Shown here in pieces: positions 7,850-17,300 of a DNA stretch of 64,000 nt. This DNA is from Profundicola sp048268105. GTDB lineage: Bacteria; Bacteroidota; Bacteroidia; Flavobacteriales; Weeksellaceae. A program made the translations under genes and the position numbers. Under the pieces are notes generated by a model, which searched no databases, was not told the origin of the DNA, and saw nothing but the letters and a program-made list of their open reading frames with translations. The stretch is from NCBI GenBank assembly GCA_048268105.1, contig JBLWWH010000014.1, positions 1 to 64,000 of the forward strand, given 5' to 3'. Numbering within the stretch: position 1 is the first letter of the stretch; the number at the start of each line of letters is the position of its first letter.

Positions 7850-8836
7850 TTATCTAGCCAGAATATCTGCAATTCTGATTAATTCATTATTGATTACGTT
7901 GTGTTTAACAATGGCTTCATCGAAAGGTGTAAATACAACATTGTTACTTCTAATACCTGCCATAACAGAACTTCTTCCATCCATTAATCCTTCTACAGCA
8001 GCAACGCCCAATCTACTCGCTAAGACTCTGTCTGCGCAAGTTGGTTCGCCACCTCTCTGAATATGGCCTAATACTGTAACTCTAATATCGTATTTAGGGT
8101 ATTTCATTTTGGTAAATTTAGCTAAATCATAAACACCACCTAGCTCCTCGCCCTCGGCCACAACTATAATGTTTGATAATTTACCTGCTTTTTCACCTCT
8201 TTGAATCGCTTCAAACAATTCTTCGATTTCGTCTTTCTTTTCAGGAATCAAAATATCTTGAGCTCCTGATGCTATACCACTGTTCAGCGCAATAAAACCA
8301 GCATCTCTACCCATCACTTCTATAAAAAACATTCGGTTGTGGGAAGTAGCTGTATCTCTAATTTTATCGATAGCATCAATCACGGTGTTCAAGGCTGTAT
8401 CATAGCCAATGGTATTATCTGTTCCAAAAATATCATTGTCGATCGTGCCAGGAACACCTAAGGTTGGGATTCCAAATTCTTTTTCAAAATTATGGGCACC
8501 CGTAAAAGAACCATCTCCACCTATGACTATTAAGGCATCGATATCGTTCTTTTTAATATTTTCATAAGCTTTTTCACGCCCTTTCTCGGTTCTAAACTCG
8601 GCACAACGAGCAGTTTTTAGAATAGTTCCACCTCTGTTAATGATATTACTAACGCTACGAGGACCTAGCTCAACGATATTATTGGTAATTAATCCTTCAT
8701 AACCTAATCTGATACCTTTACATCTTAACTTGTAATAAGAACAGGCTCTAACTACTGCCCTTAAGGCGGCATTCATGCCAGGTGCATCTCCACCCGAAGT
8801 TACAACTCCAATGGTTTTAATATCCGATTTTGCCAT
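7850..8836 (-). CDS. pfkA: ATP-dependent 6-phosphofructokinase
   Basis: A 328-residue PfkA that phosphorylates fructose 6-phosphate. The nucleotide-binding GVVTSGGDAPGMNAALR is at 11-27, GGDGSFTGA gives the ATP contact with Gly-Asp-Gly typical of ATP (not pyrophosphate) enzymes, and GTIDNDI holds the catalytic Asp. Length matches bacterial PfkA (about 320-330). It is the first gene of the pfkA-gapA operon, with TATATTTG 17 bases before its ATG, and is divergent from a Nudix-type regulator only 80 bases away. Confidence 0.97.
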   Translation of the reverse strand: MAKSDIKTIGVVTSGGDAPGMNAALRAVVRACSYYKLRCKGIRLGYEGLITNNIVELGPRSVSNIINRGGTILKTARCAEFRTEKGREKAYENIKKNDIDALIVIGGDGSFTGAHNFEKEFGIPTLGVPGTIDNDIFGTDNTIGYDTALNTVIDAIDKIRDTATSHNRMFFIEVMGRDAGFIALNSGIASGAQDILIPEKKDEIEELFEAIQRGEKAGKLSNIIVVAEGEELGGVYDLAKFTKMKYPKYDIRVTVLGHIQRGGEPTCADRVLASRLGVAAVEGLMDGRSSVMAGIRSNNVVFTPFDEAIVKHNVINNELIRIADILAR

Positions 8837-8853
8837 TTAACAGATTTAGAGCA

Positions 8854-8861
8854 CAAATATA
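8854..8861 (-). promoter_or_regulatory. TAnnTTTG -7 element of pfkA-gapA
   Basis: Reverse strand reads TATATTTG 17 bases before the pfkA ATG; the leader would be about 10 bases. Confidence 0.5.
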
Positions 8862-8903
8862 ATAATCTTTCGTGGCAAAGGTTGAATATAATAAGGAATA
8901 TTT

Positions 8904-8911
8904 TACCTTTG
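8904..8911 (+). promoter_or_regulatory. TAnnTTTG -7 element of the Nudix/winged-helix regulator gene
   Basis: TACCTTTG ends 5 bases before the ATG at 8917, predicting a leaderless mRNA. TTTAC and GTAAA flank the element as a short inverted repeat (8902-8906 and 8913-8917), a possible autoregulatory site. Confidence 0.45.
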
Positions 8912-8916
8912 TGTAA

Positions 8917-9633
8917 ATGCAACTTCCTATTATTGTGAACGAGAGAAACTTTTTGAACATTTCGGTTGATTGTGTTGTTTTCGGCTTCGACGATAACCAA
9001 TTAAAAGTTTTATTAATAGAACAAGATAAATTAAGCGAAACTCATGTTCCAATGTCTGCTCTTCCTGGAGATCATGTTTATATGGGAGAGGATTTAGACG
9101 AGGCAGCCAATCGTGTTTTAAAAGAATTAACTGGAATTGAAGGTTTGTACCTTAAGCAATTTCATGCTTTTGGAAACCCAGATAGAACCAAAGGAGAGAA
9201 AGATTCTCAATGGCTTAGACAAGTTAGAAAAGACCCAGATGCACATATTGTGACTATTGGTTACTATTCTTTGGTTAGAATGGAGGATTTTAATCCAGTA
9301 GCATCTTCTTTCGCTAAAAATACAGATTGGATAGATGTGAATGATATTCCAGAGTTGGCGTTTGACCACAATGAAATTCTAGATTATGCATTGGAACATC
9401 TGAGAGCTGACACAGAGAGTAATCACATTAGTTTTGAATTATTACCTAAGAAATTTACATTAGGCCAGCTGCAACAACTTCATGAGTTAATTTTAGATAA
9501 AAAACTCGATAAAAGAAACTTCAGAAAAAGTATTAAAAAACTTGAAGAACTAATTCCGTTGAACGAGAAGCAGACCGGTGTATATCATAAACCAGCACAG
9601 CTTTATTCTTTCGAGCGCAACGGAGATAAATAG
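8917..9633 (+). CDS. Nudix-domain winged-helix transcriptional regulator (NrtR/AraR-like)
   Basis: A 238-residue regulator with an N-terminal Nudix domain (about 15-150) and a C-terminal winged helix (about 165-238) with HKPAQLYSF at the end, the layout of the NrtR/AraR family. The Nudix box is degenerate: after GEDLDEAANR it reads VLKEL instead of REUxEE, so the domain probably senses a ligand rather than hydrolysing one. In Bacteroidetes this family includes sugar-responsive regulators. It diverges from pfkA-gapA and is directly followed by a perfect palindrome and a secreted amylase, so control of starch use is a reasonable inference. Ligand unknown. Confidence 0.82.
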   Translation: MQLPIIVNERNFLNISVDCVVFGFDDNQLKVLLIEQDKLSETHVPMSALPGDHVYMGEDLDEAANRVLKELTGIEGLYLKQFHAFGNPDRTKGEKDSQWLRQVRKDPDAHIVTIGYYSLVRMEDFNPVASSFAKNTDWIDVNDIPELAFDHNEILDYALEHLRADTESNHISFELLPKKFTLGQLQQLHELILDKKLDKRNFRKSIKKLEELIPLNEKQTGVYHKPAQLYSFERNGDK

Positions 9634-9646
9634 TTTTTTAGCGATA

Positions 9647-9661
9647 GTGTACAGCGTACAC
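9647..9661. promoter_or_regulatory. Perfect palindrome, likely operator ahead of the amylase gene
   Basis: GTGTAC-AGC-GTACAC (15 bases, 6-bp arms). It lies 9 bases upstream of the amylase TATATTTG -7 element, in the -33 region, and 13 bases after the stop of the Nudix-type regulator. A repressor bound here would block RNA polymerase. Confidence 0.6.
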
Positions 9662-9670
9662 ATATTTTTG

Positions 9671-9678
9671 TATATTTG
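9671..9678 (+). promoter_or_regulatory. TAnnTTTG -7 element of the secreted amylase gene
   Basis: TATATTTG 23 bases before the ATG at 9702, immediately downstream of the GTGTAC palindrome. Confidence 0.55.
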
Positions 9679-9701
9679 TTTGACATCCAATAATTTAATA
9701 G

Positions 9702-12539
9702 ATGAAAAATATTTATACACTTTTTGCATTCCTACTATTTGTAGGTTTACAAGCTCAGCAACAGGAAGTTTCATTTTCTATTTCTCCCACAAATTTTGCA
9801 GAAACGCAATCCATTACTCTTATTTTTGATGGTTCTAGCATTGATGAATCAGCCTGGGGAGTAACAAATAATGCACTTTATTTATGGTCGTGGTCGTTTG
9901 ATTTAAATGATGATAACTCCATGGATTGCCCAACTAATGGAAGTTGGACCAACTCTAATGAAGCCAATCGATTAACTTATAACGCGAACAATGATTCCTA
10001 TAGCATAAGCTTCGTTCCTACAGAATTCTATAACAGAACAGGCATTGGGAAAATTGGCTTTCTTATAAAAGCAAAAAATGGAAATGGAGATAAAAAATCT
10101 CAAGATATGGAGGTTGAAGTGGGATTATTTCAACTTAATTTAATTCAACCTGAATCCAATGAAAATGTTGAAATAAATCTGGGAGAATCAATCAATGTTC
10201 AAGCAAGTACCACGGTCGATGCTACATTTGAGCTATCCTTAAATAATAATATAGTTTACGAAACCTCATCTACTTCTACCCAATTTAATTATTCTTTTTC
10301 TCCTTCTGAAAGTGGAAATGCAAAGCTGAAAGCAACCGATAATGCTGAAAATGTTTTAGAAGTGAATTTCAGCGTAAGTATTATTCCAACTGATCAAATC
10401 TCTCCTATTCCTTCTTGGATAGAACCAGGAATCAACTATCACCCTAGTGACCCAACCAAAGTTGGTTTAGCGCTTATGGCACCAGGCAAAAACTACGTTC
10501 ACGTTATTGGAAGTTTTAATGATTATCAAATTCATGATGATTATGTCATGAACAAGGACACAGAAAACGATGAGTTATTTTGGATTGAATTGACAGGACT
10601 AAATGCCGGCGAATTATATACTTTCCAATATAGAACCAACGATAACATAAAGGTAGCAGACCCTTATTCTCCTATTGTTTTATCTCCCTATGATGACCAA
10701 TGGATAGAAAGTTCAACTTATCCTAACATACCAACCTACCCAAGCGGACAAGACTTTGAAGTTTCAGTTTTCCAAACCAACCAAACCTCATATTCATGGC
10801 AAGTTGAAGATTTTGAGAAACCTGCCATGGAGGATTTAATTGTTTATGAGGTTTTGATTAGAGATTTTACCGAAGAGAAAAACTTTCAATCCTTAATTGA
10901 TAAAATTGATTATATCAAAAATTTAAATGTAAATGCTATCGAATTAATGCCAATTATGGAATTTGATGGGAATCAATCTTGGGGATATAATCCTTCTTTT
11001 CATTATGCTTTAGACAAAGCCTATGGAACTCAAGATAAATTTAAAGAATTTGTAGATGTTGCCCACCAAAATGGTATAGCCGTTATATTAGATATTGCTT
11101 TAAATCACGCCACAGGCAGAAATCCATTGGTTAGACTTTGGAATGTGGATGAAAATGGAGATGGTTATGGGCCTGTTCGTGCAGACAATCCTTATTTCAA
11201 CACCAGTCCAAGACATTCTTATAATGTTTTTGAAGACTTCAACCACCAATCACAATATACTAGATATTATGTTCAAAGAGTGATTCAGCATTGGATTAAT
11301 GAATATAAGATTGATGGATTTAGATGGGATTTAACCAAGGGGTTCACTCAAAATTGTACTGAAAATGATGAAGCTTGTACAAATTCATATCAGCAAGATC
11401 GCGTTGATGTTTTGAAAATGTATGCAGATTATCAATGGGATGTTGATGAAACCTCTTATGTGATATTCGAGCATTTAGGTACATCTACAGAAGAAGCTGA
11501 ATGGGCCAATTATCGTGTAGATGAAGGAAAAGGTATTATGACTTGGAACAACTTAAACAACGCTTTTAACCAAAACACCATAGGATACTCGAGCAACAGT
11601 AATTTTAATCGAATTAACCACATAAATCAAGGTTTTACAGAAAAGAGATCTCTTAGCTATGGAGAAAGCCATGACGAAGAAAGATTAATGTTCAAAAACC
11701 TTGAATACGGAGCTTCTAGTGGGAGCTATAATGTGCAAAATTTAACTACCGCATTAGAAAGACAGAAAGCGTTTGGTGCTGTGTTTTTCACAGTTCCAGG
11801 ACCAAAAATGATTTGGCAATTTGGTGAATTAGGCTATGATTTTGGAATCAATAGATGTGAGGACGGTACTTATAACAATGATTGCCGATTATCACCAAAA
11901 CCTGTAGCATTTTCATTGAATTATGACTCAGATGCTAATCGCACGGCAGTTTATGATATGTGGGCTCAAATTATTGCGTTAAGAAACAATAACGAAGTTT
12001 TTAAAACCAATACCTATACGGTTGAATCAGGAAATTTATTACCAAAGATTCACATTTGGGATAATTCAATTCCGAACGCTCGCTTAAACAAAGTTATTGT
12101 TTTAGCTAATTTTAAAACTACTAGCTCAGTGGTTACGCCCAACTTTGAAACCACGGGAATGTGGTATAATTTGTTAGACAATAGCGGTTTTAGTGTAACA
12201 AGCACTAACCAAACAGTAACCTTATTACCAGGTGAGTTTAAGATTTTTGGTAACCAACCAGCGGAAACATTAGCAATGGAAGAAGTTGAGTTTAATTCAG
12301 ACTTTGATTTTAAAGTCCTAAATAACCCTGTAGAAAATGGTTTAATAAGAATAAAATACAATACCAGCGAAAAGGCTAGATTTAGCTTATATGATTTACA
12401 AGGAAAACTAATTTGGATTAAAAAGGTTGACGCCGGAAATGCTCAATTAGATATTTCGAGTAGTTTAAAAGAGAATGTCTATATTCTCCTATTTGAGGAT
12501 CAATTTAATCATAAATCTGAAAAGATTCTAGTTAAATAA
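9702..12539 (+). CDS. Secreted GH13 alpha-amylase-family enzyme with T9SS type A sorting domain
   Basis: A 945-residue exported glycoside hydrolase. A signal peptide (1-19, ending LQAQ) is followed by a beta-rich starch-binding-like region (about 20-135), an Ig-like stretch (140-230), an E-set/CBM48-like segment (245-340, VIGSFNDYQ) and the GH13 barrel (380-790). Catalytic residues are the nucleophile Asp543 in DGFRWD, the acid Glu590 in VIFEHLG, and Asp658 in ESHDEE. The last 75 residues form a T9SS type A domain, so it is secreted across the outer membrane and anchored or released. It probably cuts alpha-1,4-glucans. It stands alone between a palindromic operator and a terminator. Confidence 0.9.
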   Translation: MKNIYTLFAFLLFVGLQAQQQEVSFSISPTNFAETQSITLIFDGSSIDESAWGVTNNALYLWSWSFDLNDDNSMDCPTNGSWTNSNEANRLTYNANNDSYSISFVPTEFYNRTGIGKIGFLIKAKNGNGDKKSQDMEVEVGLFQLNLIQPESNENVEINLGESINVQASTTVDATFELSLNNNIVYETSSTSTQFNYSFSPSESGNAKLKATDNAENVLEVNFSVSIIPTDQISPIPSWIEPGINYHPSDPTKVGLALMAPGKNYVHVIGSFNDYQIHDDYVMNKDTENDELFWIELTGLNAGELYTFQYRTNDNIKVADPYSPIVLSPYDDQWIESSTYPNIPTYPSGQDFEVSVFQTNQTSYSWQVEDFEKPAMEDLIVYEVLIRDFTEEKNFQSLIDKIDYIKNLNVNAIELMPIMEFDGNQSWGYNPSFHYALDKAYGTQDKFKEFVDVAHQNGIAVILDIALNHATGRNPLVRLWNVDENGDGYGPVRADNPYFNTSPRHSYNVFEDFNHQSQYTRYYVQRVIQHWINEYKIDGFRWDLTKGFTQNCTENDEACTNSYQQDRVDVLKMYADYQWDVDETSYVIFEHLGTSTEEAEWANYRVDEGKGIMTWNNLNNAFNQNTIGYSSNSNFNRINHINQGFTEKRSLSYGESHDEERLMFKNLEYGASSGSYNVQNLTTALERQKAFGAVFFTVPGPKMIWQFGELGYDFGINRCEDGTYNNDCRLSPKPVAFSLNYDSDANRTAVYDMWAQIIALRNNNEVFKTNTYTVESGNLLPKIHIWDNSIPNARLNKVIVLANFKTTSSVVTPNFETTGMWYNLLDNSGFSVTSTNQTVTLLPGEFKIFGNQPAETLAMEEVEFNSDFDFKVLNNPVENGLIRIKYNTSEKARFSLYDLQGKLIWIKKVDAGNAQLDISSSLKENVYILLFEDQFNHKSEKILVK

Positions 12540-12558
12540 TTTATTATTGATACTTGAT

Positions 12559-12600
12559 AAGCCATCATTTTGAATACACCATTCTTAATGATGGCTTTTT
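12559..12600 (+). terminator. Rho-independent terminator after the amylase gene
   Basis: AAGCCATCATT at 12559-12569 pairs perfectly with 12587-12597 (11-bp stem, 17-base loop), followed by a T tract. Confidence 0.8.
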
Positions 12601-12667
12601 ATTTAAAGAATAATAATTTTAACGTTTAAATTTTATAGTATCAACTTTGAATTTTTCATAATTCTTA

Positions 12668-12675
12668 TATCTTTG
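12668..12675 (+). promoter_or_regulatory. TAnnTTTG promoter of lnt
   Basis: TATCTTTG ends 5 bases before the lnt ATG; a TTG at 12647-12649 lies 18 bases upstream, so both promoter halves are present. A leaderless lnt mRNA is predicted. Confidence 0.65.
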
Positions 12676-12680
12676 CCCCC

Positions 12681-14333
12681 ATGTGGAAGTCTGTACTATT
12701 AGCTACAATCACGGGTTTATTACTAGCTTTATCTTGGCCTACTTTAGGTTTTCCAGGTTTACTGTTTATTGCTTTTATTCCATTATTAATAATAGAAAAA
12801 CAGTTTTCGGATGCACCATTTAAAAGAAAGAGCCTTAAGATTTTTTTATTGTCTTGGTTGTCTTTTATTATCTGGAATGCTTTAGCCTATAGGTGGCTAT
12901 ATTTTGCTAAACCACAGGTAGATGCTACCGCTATGGAAAATCAACAAGCTATGATTGCTTATTTTTTCCCGGTAATTCTCAACTCGCTTTTCATGGCGAT
13001 TGTGTTTATATCTTATCATTTTATAAGGAAAAAACACGGTGAATGGTATGGTTTCGCTTTTCTACCCGCCTTTTGGATGGCATTTGAAAAGCTCCACTTA
13101 AATTGGGATTTTTCTTGGCCTTGGCTCAACCTAGGGAACGGATTTGCTTCCTACTACAAATGGATTCAGTGGTATGATTTAACCGGTACCTTTGGAGGTA
13201 CACTTTGGATTTGGGTGGCCAATCTAATTTTATTTAAAGCGGTGATGCTTTATTTAGAACATGGCAACAAGAAATTAATGAAGAAATTAATCATTGCATT
13301 TGTAGTTGTGGTGCTACTTCCGATTGGGATTTCTTATTTAACCTATTATAATTACGAAGAAAAAGGAGAAGAAATTAATATCGTAGTAATTCAGCCTGAG
13401 TTAGATCCGTATAGAGAAAAATATGAGAAATCTAGTGCGGAAATTCTACAAGAAATCATAACAGAGGGAGAAAAAGTAATGTCTCAAAATATAGACTTGA
13501 TCGTTACTCCCGAAACATCTTTCCCAGGAAGAGAAGATGTAGTTATGAACGACCTTCAATTGGATCCTAATATTATTCAACTTAATCAATGGATTTCTAA
13601 ATACCCGAAAGCTGTTTTTATTGGAGGTACGAGCATGGTAGAGTTCACCAACGCAACCCAAGCGCCCAATCTAACGTCTATTCCATATAAAGAAGATGTT
13701 TGGGTGAATCGCTATAATTCTACTATACAATTAGAAAATCAAAACGATTCTATTCCATACTATCATAAATCTAAATTGGTAGTTGGCGTAGAGTACTTCC
13801 CCTATCCCTCAATTTTGAAACCTTTACTTGGCAGTCTTATGCTTGATTTTGGAGGCAGCACCCACTCCCTCACAAAGTCACAAAACAAAACTAATTTTGT
13901 GAATCAACAAAATACAGCAGAGATTGCACCAACCATATGTTACGAATCCATCTATGGCGAATTCACCAGCGAATTTGTTAAAAATGGAGCTAATTTAATT
14001 AGCATCTCAACCAACGATTCTTGGTGGGGTAATACCGATGGGCATCGACAATTTTTGGATTATGCCAGACTTCGTGCGATTGAAAATAGACGAAGCATTG
14101 CCCGATCAGCCAATAGTGGTATTTCTGCATTTATTAATCAACGTGGAGATGTTATAGAAAGCTTAGCTTACGAGAAACAAGGAGCGCTTTCGGGAACGCT
14201 AAAAATGAACACCGAAATTACAAATTACAGTATTGCAGGTGATTTTTTGGCAAGAATGGCATTAATTGTGTCAAGTATTATTCTAGCTTATGCTTTCGCA
14301 GCAAAGTTACTTAATAAAGACAAAAAGGTTTAA
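12681..14333 (+). CDS. lnt: Apolipoprotein N-acyltransferase
   Basis: Lnt (550 aa) adds the third acyl chain to the N-terminal cysteine of lipoproteins in the inner membrane. The N-terminal third is multi-spanning (segments near 1-35, 45-70, 95-115, 155-190, 200-225); the rest is the periplasmic nitrilase-like domain. The catalytic triad is visible: Glu278 in TPETSFPG, Lys363 in YHKSKLVV and Cys420 in ICYESIYG, with NDSWWG after it. A final transmembrane helix ends the protein. The gene is followed after 2 bases by a giant T9SS protein gene, so lnt and that gene are likely co-transcribed, which is unusual company. Confidence 0.95.
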   Translation: MWKSVLLATITGLLLALSWPTLGFPGLLFIAFIPLLIIEKQFSDAPFKRKSLKIFLLSWLSFIIWNALAYRWLYFAKPQVDATAMENQQAMIAYFFPVILNSLFMAIVFISYHFIRKKHGEWYGFAFLPAFWMAFEKLHLNWDFSWPWLNLGNGFASYYKWIQWYDLTGTFGGTLWIWVANLILFKAVMLYLEHGNKKLMKKLIIAFVVVVLLPIGISYLTYYNYEEKGEEINIVVIQPELDPYREKYEKSSAEILQEIITEGEKVMSQNIDLIVTPETSFPGREDVVMNDLQLDPNIIQLNQWISKYPKAVFIGGTSMVEFTNATQAPNLTSIPYKEDVWVNRYNSTIQLENQNDSIPYYHKSKLVVGVEYFPYPSILKPLLGSLMLDFGGSTHSLTKSQNKTNFVNQQNTAEIAPTICYESIYGEFTSEFVKNGANLISISTNDSWWGNTDGHRQFLDYARLRAIENRRSIARSANSGISAFINQRGDVIESLAYEKQGALSGTLKMNTEITNYSIAGDFLARMALIVSSIILAYAFAAKLLNKDKKV

Positions 14334-14335
14334 AA

Positions 14336-17300
14336 ATGCGTAAAAGTCTCATTTTATTTTGCTTATTCATATCGCTAGTTATTTTAGGGTTTAATATAAA
14401 TTTGTTTACAAGCCTGGCTCCTATGCAGGAAGCCATGAATCCTGAAATTAGAATTGCTGGCTCTACAGAAACTGAGATCAATTGTGAGGTAGCCAACCCT
14501 AATGATCAATTTACTTTTGAGGTTGATTATACAGATACAAGATCCACAGAAAGCTATGAAATGAATACGATTCCATATGCACCATTAATTGCGTTTAATG
14601 ATGTGGCGAATCTAGGAACCGAGATAGACTTTAATGGTATTGACAAGTTCTCTCCTACCATTAACTTTTTTCAGTTTAGTTTTTTCGACGAAACTACTTC
14701 CGAATTAGCAATCGGAGAAAATGGTGTGATTTCAATGGATCCCTTGCAAGGTGGGGACATAAATCTAAGGTACCCATCAGCAGACTTACCAAACTCCAAC
14801 CTAACGAGGAATTCGATATTCGCGGCACATTATGATTTACGAATCGATGGCGTAGCCGGAGCTGCTGTATATTACAATATGATTGGGACGTTTCCTGCAA
14901 GAAAAATGGTTATTACTTATGTAGATGCTGAAGTGTTCTATTGTACAGATAACCGTACAACATCTGTTCAGGTTGTTTTAGAGGAGTTAACCAACAGGAT
15001 TCAAATTTTTATTAAAGATAAAGTAATGGCTTGTGGTGCTATTACCAATGCGGTGGTTGGAATACAAGATAAATATGGTACGCTTGGTTATTCTCCTGCG
15101 GGTAGAAACTATTCTGACGGAAATTGGGGGGCTCAAAATGAAGCCTATGAGTTTACTCCCAATGGTGCGAGAATGCCAAGTATTGCTTGGATTGAAGGTG
15201 GTTATACACCTAATGACCCTGGTAATAATATTATTGGTACGGGAGAACAAATTACGGTGAACGCAGATTTAACCGATTTGCAATATACCGTTGAAGTAAG
15301 ATATCCTAATTATAGAAATCCACAAGGAGACATTGTAGATTTAATTTTACATGATGAAATAACGGTTTCTCCATTTTATCCTATTGCATTAAATGATCAA
15401 GTTGTTATGTGTAATAACAGCGTGAATTTGAATGATTTTAATAATTATATTTCGTTGAATCCCGCAGGGAACTTTACGATTACTTATTATTATGATCAAG
15501 CTTTAACCAACCCCATTCCCAATCCCACTAATTTTAGTTTCACAGGAGATACCATAACAATCTATGCTCAAGTAGCATTTGACAATACTTGTTTTGATGT
15601 CTCTAGCTTAGAGATTTCATCTGTACTTGGTTTCTTGCAAATAGATCCAAACAACTTAGAATTATACATATGTGACAATGTGGACAGCAACAATCTTGAA
15701 GGGGTTGAGAATAATCAAGCTGTAAGTGATTTAGATGAGTATTTATTTGGAAACATCCCTAATGGAGATGTTAATTACTATAGCTCTTCTACATCTACTA
15801 CTCTCATCAACCAACTCAACATTACAGATGGTACTCAAGTGTGGGTAGATGTTTTGGTAGAAGGGGAAAACAGCTGTAGAACACCTAGAATTGGGCCCAT
15901 TACAATTCGTTTTTATGACGTTCCTGAGTTTTTAAGCATTCCGAGTGATCTGGAGCTTGTATTATGCGATAAAGACTTTAATTACAGAGAAGAGTTTGAC
16001 GATAATCAAACTTGGCAAAGTTTCTTAGCTGATAATGGTTTAGTTACTAACGATCCCAATCATACCATTACGGTTTATGAAACCGAAGAAGATGCCATAG
16101 CTGGTACCAATGCTTTAACACAGGTAACCATGGATCAGTCTGATATCACTTATAATCCACAAAACAACTCTCGCGAAGCTCAACTCTTTATTAGAATTGA
16201 AGATGAGAATGGTTGTTTCTCGATTAAAGAAATTACAGCAAGGATCAGATTTTATGGCGTAAAGGCTATCGATACTCCTTTATTTAACTTTTGTGTTAAT
16301 GAAGGCACCAATATTTCCATCGATTTAAGTTGCTTCTTGGCAGATGCAGACTTCAATAATGACGGAAATTTTAGCGAAGGAATGTTTAATCAAATCTATT
16401 TTGAAGATGGAACAACTTCTAACGATATAAATGATGTATATGATATCTCCTATCATAATACCGAAGCTGATGCTAAAGCTGGAATTAATGAAATCGATGA
16501 AAATCAAACCATTACAACAGCAGATGTAGGAAACAAAATATTTTATGTAAGATTCACATTATGCGAATCTTGTACGGCTGATGGTGATGATTGTTATACC
16601 GTTAAGAAAATTCGATTTAGAATTGTAACCACTAAACCTAATACGGAAGTGGTGGATGTTTGTCATGAGAATGAAGATTCTACCTTTGTTCCTAACCTCA
16701 ATATCTTTAACCTACAATTATTTGATAACCCTAATGCCTACACAATTGCTTATTACGAAAATGAAAACGACGCATATAATCAAACGAACCAGATAACCGA
16801 ATATACCTTTACTGGAAATAATTTCCTTTGGGTTCGCATTAGTTCAAATTTAAACTTCAGTAGTACCTCATGTTTTGAAAACCCTGTTAATCCATGTGAA
16901 GGAGTTTATAGAATTCAATTCGTATTTGGAGCTCAAATAGAAGCTATCGATTTTCCGGAGCAACAAATTCATGGCGTATGTGATAATAATGCAGATGGAG
17001 AAGAATTATTTGATGTAACTATTTTTGAAGAAGACATTTACCAAGGGGAAGCTAGTTTTGAATACTATAATAATTTAAACGAGACAACGCTAGTTTTATC
17101 AAACAGAATTAATGATCCAACCCAAGTTCTATTTGCTGGAACCGACGGAAGTGCTACGAAAACGATTTATGCTAAGCTTAACTTTGATGATAGTTCTTGT
17201 TATCAAATTGTTAGACTTACCATTACCTTAAATTTCATTCCTCCCATTTTAACAGAAAATGCCTTCCTTTGTGCGTGTTTACCAAATCCGGGGCAATATG

